Part shown: one piece after another, positions 33,551 through 44,353 of the stretch
Layout: each line of letters begins with the position of its first letter
How positions within the stretch are numbered: position 1 is the first letter of the stretch
Assembly (NCBI GenBank): GCA_950022655.1
Contig: OX465581.1
Span: forward strand, 28,181,300 to 28,245,299
Length of the DNA: 64,000 nucleotides
Origin: Alentia gelatinosa
Lineage: Eukaryota > Annelida > Polychaeta > Phyllodocida > Polynoidae
Direction: 5' to 3'
Notes under the pieces: model-generated
The model's input: only the letters and a program-made list of their open reading frames with translations
Databases searched by the model: none
What the model was told of the DNA's origin: nothing
Made by a program: the position numbers and the translations under genes

Positions 33551-36500
33551 GTAAAATTTTCTTAAAACATACCTTAATCTCATGTCTGCTATAGCAAATT
33601 TGCCAAAAGTATTTGTATAGACAGTGAATATATCAATATACAAACAAAGAGCAATGTCTCACTCCAGCCAGCTCTCTCCTTCACCCCCAGCAGTGGTAGA
33701 TTTACTCTTATATCAAAGACCAATACTTCTCATACCATGTCTATGTTGTGTGGGAGGTAAAAGATCTCTCACTTTGGTAAATTTGTAGGGTTGAAATTTC
33801 TGTCTGTCCTATAGACATATGATTGTGGAGGATTGGCCTATGACACATAGTAGTGACAATCGAAGGGTATTGTAGGTAAATTTGTTGGGAGTGAGTTGCA
33901 ACCGAATACAATTGTGAACATGTTGTGCAGCTATAATGGGTGTTAAAATTAGGAAATATTATGGAAGAATTCTTCTATACTCTAGATTTTATAATTATCA
34001 TAAAGTACACTATATTTCAAAATCAGCAAGCCTGACAAAGATTGAAAATTTTCCAGAAAACGGTCCACCACCAGATTTTTACCATGAAGTCGCTCCCCCC
34101 CCTCCCCCGGATAAATAAAAACATTTAAGGCCGCGATGGTCCACCTGCGATTACAGCAACGGTTCCCCCCATTGGGAAATGATCCGCACATGCCCAGATA
34201 CGCTGGTTCCCCGCATAACCGCTAGGCGGCATGGGCGAATATATAATGTACAATGGAATTTTGACCACTCAGAGCTTAGGATTTCTTTTGCTGCCTGGGT
34301 TTTCCACACACGTTTCTGTGGAATTGACTGCCTCAAATGGTCTGACGAAGTGTGGAAACCAGGTCGGTGCCTGCCCCAGCATGTGGCTAGGAGGCTGTAG
34401 GGCTATGATCCTGGCCTATGGTGGACTGGTGCTGTGTTTCTGATTTCGGTAACTAAGCAGATTTAATCTTAAACGGAAACCACAGTTCTATTGGTAGGAA
34501 TGAGGCTCAACTGACAGAATTTTATTCACTGAAAAAAATTTTGGGGTGGAAAAATGAAAAGGTGAATTTCCACTGAAAAGTGGAAAACTGGCATCCCTGA
34601 TTAGAAGACTTAATTTCTATAGTAATATAATTTTTCTCTCTGAATTGAAATTTTAGCTCAAACCTTTGTGACAACTATACGTTTAATCAGATTTACATTT
34701 CATTTCCCAGACCCCGATTTAGAAGTTTTCTAGTTATCCCTATTACTAGGATAGCGTGGTTGCTCCTGAGCAAAAATTTCTTGAATAATAATGATCAGGA
34801 CCGTTGACAAGCTTTCAAAAGGGATGGCTACAGGTGTGCTACAAGCCATACCATATTATTGTCATGACTCTAGCAGAACTCGTCTCGATCTTGAGTGATA
34901 TAGATTTGCTGATGCACTGCTGGTACAATATCTTGTACATAGATCCAGCGCAACCCAGAAACCCCCTGATCGCCACACCACACTAATGTGCAAGGGGGTA
35001 TTAGATAAGGTAAATTGATAGAGAATGAGAAATATGGGGGCTTAAAGTGAAATACCGTGCAAACTACCATATACTTAATTACTTACCTGGGGGTACCACC
35101 TCCTTTTGAAAAATATTGAAGCCACTGGCTACTCTAACGGTGGAAGCAGTTTGGGCACGTGGATAATGCTTCCCCCCCTTTCGAGTGCCCTTCAGTTTGG
35201 AATTGTGGTTACCGATCCATTTCTAAAATAATTGTAGAATAAGAAAATACATAAATAAATTATGCAATTATTGATGTGGAATAAGTGTTACTTAGGGTTT
35301 GCTAGACCAGATGCAGAATAAGGGCACCCCCATAGTACTGGTACCATTACCGTGTAGCAGGCAATCTTAATAGAATTTAGAAATTGGTGCAGTCGAGCAG
35401 GTGACATGTTCAACTGCAGCCCGTACACAGTGGTAGAAAAATAAACCCTACAAATAAGCTTTTGCACACACAAATGTCGGTGTTGGGTTCAAGGTAAGCC
35501 CTGTGCAACAAGCTGTGCATATAATATACAGTACCGTGGCCTGATCCTCACTAACATGACAAATTGGTCAGTCAGAGTTGGCATAGTAGGCTTTAACAAA
35601 TAGAGCAGATTGCTTAATAGATTTTATTGGTTATTCTTTCGATATTACTGTATTGTGCTTGTCAAAATACAAGTTAGGAAGGTCACTGATAGCAGCTCAA
35701 AATACATAATTATAGTGGCAATACTCACTTTTATTTCATCTGTGGTCAAACCACTTTCATCGGAGCATTTCTTTATGTTGTGTTTATCCTTTGTAGTAAC
35801 CATGTGATTGGCTTCATAGAAATGCAAAAGTATATCCAGCTGCTTTGGACTCTAAAATTGATAAAAAGAATTATATGATTCAGAACATGAACTTTGTTAA
35901 ATATGGATAAAAATGGAAGAGAAACCAAAACACTTCAAAACTAAGTCCATATGCTTTACCTCCTGTAGCTTACAAGTAATTGGATAAAATTGATTGATGA
36001 CAATTATCTGTGGTAGCAGGCAGAAACGGTATCTTCAGCCTGGCCTGCTAATAATCATGTACTGCCCGCCTACCCAAAATCATGGCCTGATTTCCCGGGC
36101 ATTCTGCCTGTTATTTTTGTAAAGATTAATAAAAACCATTTAACAAATGGATGTGTGCAGTAAAGATGATATTTATATTCATGGAGTTTCCTCAACTTAA
36201 AAAGTCTTTTGATCGCAGGTGTACAGACCTATGAGTCGAGAAGTACTTTTTATATCATTTGTAGGGGAGACAGAGACGTTTATAAATGTGAAACCCATTT
36301 ATGCATGATACTATAGAATTTAACAAATGTTTCATCATTGTCTATAAAGACCTGTAAACAGGGCGGGAGCCCAGGTGATGGTAGGGACGAATCAGTAACA
36401 AATTTTGATGTCCAATTTATAGGCTTTACAAACATATTTAGTATTGAATAAAAGTTGCCCAGGGAATTGCGTTTTTATGAATAATTCATAGGGGTGGTGC

Positions 36501-36568
36501 TATCTATTTTTCCTTTTATGAATTGTCTCACATGCATCTGTGGGGGGATTTCTATATGTATTTCCATT
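33551..36568. other. 3' part of the KDZ block; one interspersed repeat, no catalytic exon found
   Basis: About 33640-33810 is the reverse complement of family 'TTTAACGTCCAAT' copy 2 (CATACCATGTCTA and CTCTCACTTTGGTA shared). The remainder holds only short frames. A transposase catalytic domain would be expected here but was not recognised. Confidence 0.5.
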
Positions 36569-36690
36569 GGGGGGGGGGGGGGGCTTAATTCGGTAAGTTG
36601 GGGGGTGAGGGGGGGGGAATTTCATTTCATTTCTACATGAGAAACTTGAAGGGGTGGGGGTGGGCAATTTCCCCCCCCCCCCCCCCCCCC
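36569..36690. repeat. G-tracts followed by a 20-bp C-tract
   Basis: G15 at 36569-36583, several G6-G9 tracts, then C20 at 36671-36690. Capable of quadruplex or G/C hairpin formation. Likely slippage-prone. Confidence 0.85.
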
Positions 36691-37830
36691 AGGAATGGGC
36701 CCCTACGGTACCTGCCTCACATACCCAGCAGTAACTTGGCAAGTGATAAGTCTATGAAAAATTAACGTAGAAGTGCCAGGTAAAAACTAATAAAATGCTA
36801 AAGACGGGGCGAAGACGATGGATGAGTTTATATTTAGATTCATGATAGGGAATATATGTTTATTTGTCATTTTCTATTCCGCATTTTGCAACGAATGCCA
36901 GTCGAACCCCCATTATCGCTCATGTCTACCTGCTACCACTGTCCCCATCTCTCTATTTTGAAAAGGGAACAAATTTACAAGTTTACCATACGTCTGTGTG
37001 GCATTGTATAAGGAAGCTGTTTAAAAATGTGTCTACAAATTAGAGAGAAAGAATGACATTACCTTAGTTTTTCTGTTGGGAAGAGGATCCATTTCTCTAT
37101 GTAGATGGCTGACACACTGCGCCACTCCGGTTTATTGTACCGCAAAACGAGTTTCTGAAGGTTGCTCTAGCAGAGCAGTGTGGATGGCTGAGTGAAAACT
37201 GGCGGGAATGTCTGTAAGACTATGACGTCACTATGACCTAGTTTTTATAAAAAGAACTAAAAAAAATTCTAATATAGTTTTAAAGAATATTTCATGGAGA
37301 CACAAGGTGATTAGTGTAGTCTGTCTGATTACTGTGGCTATGAATAAAAGAACGAAATTTAATCATAAGGAATACCATGAAAATACGGATTGTTAACTGG
37401 TTAGGTGCCACAGGCCATTGACAGTATGTATTGACAGCGGCAATTTTCAGCAGCCCTAATGAAACTGGCGTGAAAAAAGGCATTTTCCCTTGTACATATG
37501 TCTACATATAAAAATGTGCAGTGGTGCACTGCAAAAAACAGAGTTATGGCCCAGTCACATTGGCGTTAAAAAAACTTTTAATGTGACCCATAAAAAAACT
37601 TTTCCCATGTCTGCACATTCATGTTTCTATATGTTTGCTTTATTTTAACAGGCTATGACTTTCTTTGATGTTTCTGTATATATATTGCCGTTTATTACCA
37701 TTGAGTTCATTGAGTTTCTTGAGGCACACATTCTAATATATACAAGAAAGACGAAAATTATAAGGCAAAAATTATATGCCAGTCGGACTGTGGCATTAGG
37801 GTTAGTTTCAAAGTAACCATGCAGGTGTCA

Positions 37831-37948
37831 GGCCTGTTGTCTCGCAGGTTTAAACCCTAGAGTGGTGAGAAATCTCTGTGACTCAGGGATGAGTGAGAAG
37901 TTTTATAGAAAGGGAGTGAAAGCGTGTGAGAAGTTATGAGAGGGGTGC
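37831..37948 (-). repeat. Right 118-bp inverted repeat of the KDZ block
   Basis: Reverse complement of 24964-25081 with two substitutions. The sequences just outside both arms also resemble each other (CACCACC-GGTG words), so the true repeat may extend some 20 bp further out. No clear target-site duplication was found. Confidence 0.9.
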
Positions 37949-38825
37949 CTCCACCCGGTGGTGAGAGGACGACTCGGTATTCAAAGCTCCTCTACACCTT
38001 GCACTCAACGGACAGACATTATACACTCGCATTTTTTCTTTCATACATTTGTAGGAAGTTGTTCCTTTGTTTTATACACTTGGCAAAACGGTCGCAGCTA
38101 ACCTATCATGATATGATAACCTAATTTTGAAATGTGAAGCAAGACTGGTAAGGAAGATGATATCTGGTTTGATAAGATTGAGTTTTAGGGACTGGATTTC
38201 AAGGGACTAATTATGTGCGTAGCAAGTCGATACAAGACATATGGGAATCTATAGATTATTACGGTAGGCCACGCTGACAATAAGGAACATCTGAATGGGA
38301 AACATTTTACGCCTACTATTAGAAAGGGAGTCATTGCATCGTAAAATGTAAACAATGGGGTATCCCACATAGATATACGGAAAGGTCAAAACATAGATGA
38401 TATATGGATTAAAAGAACCAATATACAAAACAATAGCTTTGTCGTTAATGAAAATAATCTTGGTCGTTTTTTATCTATACATACTTCAATACTCATATTA
38501 AATATTCCTGTGAACTATTGATAGCCACACTAGGTTTTATGGGGTATATAAGGCTCGTAAATAAAGCCTATTTGCTCTACGACAGCTCATGTATATAATG
38601 TATAGGTTATTTTCCTCAACCAGACAGTGAAACAAGATGCCATTATCGAAAGTGTAAAATGATTTAAAAAAAAAAAAATTAAATAGAAGCCATCATAGAC
38701 TGATAGTGTGGTTGATAATTACGGCAAGAGATGGTATTCACCTACGAAATCTTGCATATTGCATAATTGGACTGATAATTGAAAGTTTGACTTTCAATTA
38801 TAAAGCGATGAGTCCCCGCCTTCCT
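37949..38825. other. No gene recognised
   Basis: AT-rich unique sequence with short frames only. Confidence 0.4.
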
Positions 38826-38981
38826 CATATACATACATACATACATACATACATACATACATACATACATACATACATACATACATACATACATACATAC
38901 ATACATGCATGCATGCATGCATGCATGCATACATACATACATACATACATACATACATACATACATACATACATACATACA

Positions 38982-39010
<29 letters not shown>
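38826..39010. repeat. (ATAC)n microsatellite with a (ATGC)n core
   Basis: Some 185 bp of CATA units are interrupted at about 38905-38930 by six CATG units. The Tyr/Ile/His and Met/Tyr/Val/Cys open frames through it are artefacts. Confidence 0.97.
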
Positions 39011-39015
<5 letters not shown>

Positions 39016-40024
39016 GAACGACCAGGCCATGTACATTTTGTAGTTTAAAAGGGAGAGTAAAATTAGTCTAGTTTGCAGAAATGTAGGGGCATATTCGAGT
39101 TAGTAAACTAACAAGAATCGGCCTACAATCTCGGCACACTAGGTACATGTTTGGAGTAAGGAGTCAAATAATATGAATAGTATGATACATGATAAACAAG
39201 TGACTGGTTTGACTTATCATTTATTCATTGAATTGATACTCCAATTTAAAGAAAATTCTGCAGAGGCGTCCATGCTCGTTAGGGTCCAAGAAGAGAGAGC
39301 GAGCGATCCTTGGTTCACTGGTCCCCGAAGTCGATGAAGCGTGACGTGGCTGCGGGTAGTGCCCTCCAATGTGTATTCCCGGAATTGGTCCCTCTGTGGT
39401 CCCTCTAATGTCCACGTTCAAAAGCAGTCTCTTCCGTTTTATATTTTAAGTAAACCTCTGAGGGTTTATTTCTCTCATATACATACCTGATAAATCATGC
39501 ATATCTTGTCTGGAGATTGGTAATCAAAGCAGGCTGTCAGTAGACGTCTGTGACCGTTATTTTGACCCTTAGGGCGTGGCATGTCAGGTTGTGATCCGTG
39601 GTGGTGCCTTGTTTGGGGTGAAAGTACCCCGAACATGTTAGTCCCTCCTTAGGGCCCTCACCCTGCCATCAGTGATAGACGGTCCAATTATCTGCCCCCG
39701 CCCACTGACCACTGTTTCCGCCTTGTCGGCCGCCCGGGTGCGCCATGTGCAAACGCCCCCAGACGGTAGAACATGGTTCTGGTGGACGGGGAGGTATTCT
39801 ATGGGGGATTTTCTAGTTAATTTCCCTTCTTACTAATCTCCTCTTATTGCCCGTCACTAATGACCCTTCTCTTGAATATCTCTCAGCTCGACTGTCTTCC
39901 ATCAGACCTCATATACATACACTCGAAGCTAAAGGCGGAAGGTTTCTCCGATTTTACCCACCAGATATACACTGTAGGTACTGATATGAAGGCCATTATT
40001 TACAGATCTAAACAAAAAAATATC
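39011..40024. other. GC-richer non-coding stretch
   Basis: About 39560-39800 is notably GC-rich (TCGGCCGCCCGGGTGCGCC). Lying on the 3' side of the minus-strand LINE fragment, it may belong to it or be a separate island. No coding motif was recognised. Confidence 0.3.
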
Positions 40025-40870
40025 AATATTGTTTGAACTACTGAATTGAATGCTTTAGTGACGTCTTTAAAGGTAGCTTTTGTTATTTTTATTTTATCCA
40101 TGTTTCTACATAATCCGTAGCATCCTGGTACCAGCTCTGATATGGGCTTTAAGTCCATTACTTGTTTGCTTCCTGCGAGGGAGCTGTTTCAAAAGTCGAG
40201 TGAAGTCTATGGTTTTGAAACAGCTCCCTGATTTCTTGGGTATTGGGGTTATCTTTGCCACTTCCCAGCAGTCTGGGAATGTACCAGTGTCTATAGATAA
40301 GTTGATTAAATGTGTTAGCTTAGGTACCGTACTAGTACTAGTACAAAGAAAATCATCTTTGAGTATTTGGCTGGAGCAGAATTCTATTGATAATGATTTA
40401 TTGACATTGAGGTCTTTAATCACTTCAAGCACTGCTTCTTCATCTGGGACTTCTAGTACGTTGTGATTCATGTAGTGTTGATCGGGAAGTATCAGTCCCC
40501 TCATCACGAAACGATTCAGCTAATTTGCTACCGATTTTCGTAAAGAAATTATTGATAGTCTCCTATACTAGCATCATCTAGTCGGCCACCACTTATTTCA
40601 TTATTTAGTTCGATAGGTACACTGCAATTGGTATTTGGAATAATTGCTTTTATTTTCTCACAAACCTTCTGGGCACTTTTCTGTATTACTCTCATAAAAG
40701 TTTTTTTGCTGCAATTATGTTCAGCCGGTCAGTGAGTCATAAGTGGTCAGCTAGTCATAAGTGCTCTTCTCCAAGCTAAATCTTTATCACGAATTTGTTC
40801 AATAAGCTCATTTGTAAGCGACGGAGTACTCCTCTGCTTTTGATTTGAATAGGCCTTAATATACACATAT
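40025..40870 (-). pseudogene. LINE ORF2 linker and N-terminal RT fragment
   Basis: The minus strand reads LTNELIEQIRDKDLAWRRA (linker after the endonuclease), VIQKSAQKVCEKIKA, a stop and frameshift, then EEAVLEVIKDLNVNKS, TGTFPDCWEVAKITPIPKK and, after a scrambled part, ATFKDVTKAFNSVVQ (first RT Asp). The order matches the LINEs at 2 and 15.8 kb. It ends before the YADD box. The scrambled part coincides with a 17-bp inverted repeat (40178-40229). Confidence 0.8.
40178..40229. repeat. 17-bp perfect inverted repeat inside LINE fragment
   Basis: AGGGAGCTGTTTCAAAA at 40178-40194 and its exact inverse at 40213-40229. One arm encodes the LINE residues GSCFK. The other is an inverted copy that replaces the expected LRPISLLP block. 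Confidence 0.9.
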
Positions 40871-41133
40871 TGTCTAGGAGGAATTTAATGTTGATAATGT
40901 GCTGACAACACTGAAGAGGATCTCTTTGCTTGATATAGCCGTTTCGCTGCAGTAGTAACCGTTCATATTTATTCGTTTCGCTTCCCTGTCAGTTCAGAGA
41001 CGTATTGTTTTAGTCCAAGAACTGGAATTTGTCTTAAAGTAACAGTATATGGGTGGTCCACATACTGGTAATGTACATTGAAGTCCCCAATTTGGGTACG
41101 GTCGGTGTTACTTATCGTTGATATCCGCCGTGT
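40871..41133. other. No gene recognised
   Basis: Possibly further decayed LINE sequence on the minus strand (YVSELTGKRN-like frame near 40990), but not secure. Confidence 0.3.
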
Positions 41134-41309
41134 TTAGGCCATTCAAAAAAAAAACCCAACTTGTTTCTCATCACCAAGCCATGAAGAATATGACGAGGGC
41201 GCACGAGTGGTGTGGGGCCAACACTCCAGATTATCTTGAATCTTCTGAAAACGTTTTTGCTGACGCGCGCGGTGATGAGAAACAAGTTGGGTTTTTTTTG
41301 GTGGCCTTA
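41134..41309. mobile_element. Tourist-like MITE, copy 2, with TTA duplication
   Basis: Ends are GGCCATTC, an A-run and CCCAACTTGTTTCTCATCACC (split by one base from copy 1), and the inverse GGTGATGAGAAACAAGTTGG, a T-run and GGTGGCC. TTA at 41134-41136 and 41307-41309. The inner AAGCCATGAAGAATATGACG region matches copy 1 (11236-11270) in reverse. Confidence 0.85.
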
Positions 41310-42350
41310 TTGAGCGCGGGAAAATGCGCTCAAATACGTCACCTAGAGTAGAGGTCACAATGCTCACACAGGCTTTTAGCTTATTGTATAGAATGTAACC
41401 CTTCACTATCTATGCACCAAATATGAAGGCCTAGTAAAACAGTCAGGTGCCCAGTATCCCAGTCTGACCAGACCCTTACTTTAAATACGACTTTTTAAAA
41501 TTTCTGTATATTTTTATAACAATATTAGGTTAAATATATCTAGATCTAGATCTAGATCTATCTATATAAAGTATTCAGCCCTGATGTTTGGGGACAGGGC
41601 CGGGTATACTGGCTAAGGTCTATCTAGATATAGTCTTATAGAAAAAATACAAAAAACCTAGCATATTGACCCCTAATTTTTAACTCAAAAATTTAAGTTT
41701 AGTCACGTGCTTTAGTTCTCTGAATTCGATATGTTCTACAACACTCATCACATTCAACTACGGTACCATTAAAACAAAGAACTCTAACCCGTATAATTCT
41801 TTGATTAAAATGACATCGGTTTTGATTTTCAAGGTAAATTGTCCGATATTCAATTATGTCACTCTGTTTTTGTCGGTACTTCAACATTCATAATTTACTA
41901 CACTGATTATACATACTGTGTTTGGTGAGCTAAACCATCCAAGTGTTTTGGTGTCTTCTATCACAACATAGAGCTGAAACTTGTCAAGTTACAGCTCTAT
42001 GATCATAGTTTAGATATGCATGTGATGTAATCTGTGCTTCTAGATCTAGATCTAGATCCATTCCAAATAAGGAATTGAACAAATTCAGTATAGATATTAG
42101 ATGCGCACAACGCGCAGTTGTCAATTTCCAATTATATAATAAATACTTCATAAAATGTCCTTTACAGAGTAGATCAAGGAACAATTTTACTGCAATTTTG
42201 AAATTAACATTTCTCATATGGTTCAATCTTCAATAGAACTAATCTATTGAAAATATTGTTTGAGTTGGGCATGTAGTAGAACCAATAGGTGGATCTTATG
42301 TATTTTCCCCTGACATCTTCCGCTGTCCGTTTCCAACGTTACCAAGGAGA
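41310..42350. other. No gene recognised; AGATCT repeats
   Basis: TCTAGATCTAGATC runs occur at 41539-41562 and 42041-42058. Otherwise short frames only. Confidence 0.4.
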
Positions 42351-42364
42351 GTTGCGATAGTAAC
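42351..42364 (+). promoter_or_regulatory. X-box (RFX)-like site upstream of the 42.5-kb gene
   Basis: GTTGCGATAGTAAC fits the GTnnYY-AT-RRnAAC consensus with one mismatch, 172 bp before the ATG. Such sites often mark ciliary genes. Suggestive only. Confidence 0.3.
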
Positions 42365-42535
42365 GTTACCATTAACAACCTAGCCACAACACTTCAATTG
42401 CTAATATAGTCGGACGCATCGCTCTACACATTGTCAGTTCATCTGTGATCTCGACTATAGGCTAACACACGAGTTTGGTTTAACTTATCCATCGATTGTA
42501 CAACTGTACCTTTGGAAACCGATTTCGCTATCAAA

Positions 42536-43728
42536 ATGGCATCCGAGTACGTTCTCGTCGATTCCATGAAATCTGAGCTAAACCAAACAGGAGCCACTAG
42601 GCCTGTACCAAGGTAGGTCCGCTAGTACCGATGCTAATAATGTAATATTAAAAATGTCAATTCTCCGTCATATCTATATAGATCTATGTCAGTACTTTAG
42701 CATGTAACATGTATAACATAATACGATATATGACCAAAGTCATATGAACTTAATTCTACCTTATACTAATTATAGTCGTACTGATACGGTTACCTTGCTA
42801 ATGTTATAACTTGTAAAAGCACTAAAAATCAATAATCATCCACATATATTTTGCAGTGTAAGTTAGTAGTTTAAGATAGATTAGACCTAATCTGATTTGT
42901 ACTACTACTATGTTTTAGCCTTGACACCTGGTTGCTTGATGAAAATCTCATCTCGCATCATGATGGTGTTTTCTCAATTTAGAGCTTTTATTACCTATTT
43001 TTGCCTATAGAAGTCTCAACTCTTATGTTATAGGCGTAACATTAATTTACCGGTATTTATTCCTCTCTTATAGGTGTCAGGATCTGTCTAAGTTACCCCT
43101 GACGCACTTCGGTGAATGGCCTCTTCCCCAGGGGCAGCTTAGCACTAAGCCACCGATGCCCCCCAAACGCCATCAAAGGCGCTCTATGGTAAGTCACATG
43201 CGGATAGAATAACAAAGTGTCAAAGAATCCAATAACCGTAGTTTTTATGTATTTTTTGTTGTACTGTAATTTGCCTTCATAAAGTACTTGAATTGCAAAC
43301 CGCGTAGCTACCTAGTATTAGTATTACCGTTATGTGGCAATGAACAAACAAATCAGTATGACTTTCTACGAAGTTTTCAAGGAAAGAAAAAAGCTAACTT
43401 AATTTTAACAACAAATTATCCGGGAATTAGGGAAGTACCTATAATACGACTAATTTAGCTATAACTAAAAAAATACAGCATGATTACTGAAATGTTTCAT
43501 CTACGGTAACGAACTACAACTTCTAATGTGTAAATCTTGTTTGTTTTTCTCCAGAAAAGAGCCACCTTCCAGGAACCTGAGGAGGACGGTCGATATGCAT
43601 TGCTTCTGGCATTGAATAAGAAACCTAAAGATGTTACAAAACCAGCATCTAGAGCCAGCAGCATCGACGTCAAAGCCTCTTCATGTGCCAGGGATATTGA
43701 CTCCTTTGGTGTCAACAACAACAGCAGC

Positions 43729-43777
<49 letters not shown>

Positions 43778-44163
43778 TAGCACAGCCCTGCTCGTGGGAC
43801 ATCGATATTGAGGGCTTCCTCACACCAGAGAGGCGACCCACAAGCGTTGCTTGGGAATTTGACTTCAAAAGCCACGATAATGTTCCCACTCCCGTTGTCA
43901 CAATCCAGGCAAAACCTAAAGTGCCTACTGCTCCACAGATTCCCAAACCACAGCATGGGGCTTCTAACCAACTCAAACTAAGGCGGAGCAGAATTCCAGT
44001 CAGCTGTTCTCAGAACAGCACGGCACAGAAGGTGTCAACCCTGAACTATGATGTTCTGCCAGGTTTGGGTGGTCGCAAGTCCCCATACCCCCAGATGAAT
44101 GCTGCTTCGGTAAACTTCAGGACCTTCCCTGTATTACCAGATATTCCAGTCCGTTGTAATTAA
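42536..44163 (+). CDS. Uncharacterised three-exon protein, 266 aa, with poly-Asn tract
   Basis: Exons 42536-42612, 43074-43188 and 43555-44163 join in one frame (AG|GTAGGT, TATAG|G, ATG|GTAAGT and CTCCAG|AA borders). The ATG at 42536 has context CAAAATGG. The protein starts MASEYVLVDSMKSEL; exon 2 gives FGEWPLPQGQLSTKPPMPPK; exon 3 gives FQEPEEDGRYALLLALNKKP, a run of 16 Asn, SWDIDIEGFLTPERRP and a Pro/Ser-rich C-terminus ending VLPDIPVRCN. No transmembrane segment, signal peptide or known domain was seen. It looks largely disordered, with short acidic or aromatic motifs that could dock partners. A polyadenylation signal at 44348-44353 closes the gene. I do not recognise the family. Splicing is predicted from sequence only. 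Confidence 0.75.
43729..43776 (+). repeat. (AAC)15AAT microsatellite coding for Asn16
   Basis: Pure AAC codons to the last, which is AAT. Uniform codon use implies recent slippage inside the coding exon. Confidence 0.95.
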
Positions 44164-44347
44164 ACCTGCTCTGGGGATTTATGAAGACAGTTGTTATATA
44201 TGTAAATAGCAATTTATCATTCAGTAAAACATAATCATGCCACTGATCTCACCTAATTAATAACTAATGATGCCTGTGTTTTATGGTCTATATTCCTTTT
44301 TACCATCTGCAATGCAATGTACATGAAATGAACACAGTCTTTACATA

Positions 44348-44353
44348 AATAAA
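44348..44353 (+). terminator. Polyadenylation signal
   Basis: AATAAA about 185 bp after the stop of the three-exon gene, in AT-rich sequence. Confidence 0.5.

Noticed and set aside
38706..39071. Frames rich in Tyr-Ile-His-Thr or Met-Tyr-Val-Cys
   Set aside because: Artefact of the CATA microsatellite on both strands.
43497..43976. Minus-strand frame with a poly-Leu or poly-Val stretch resembling a membrane segment
   Set aside because: Antisense of the AAC/Asn run in the plus-strand exon 3, which has coherent splicing.
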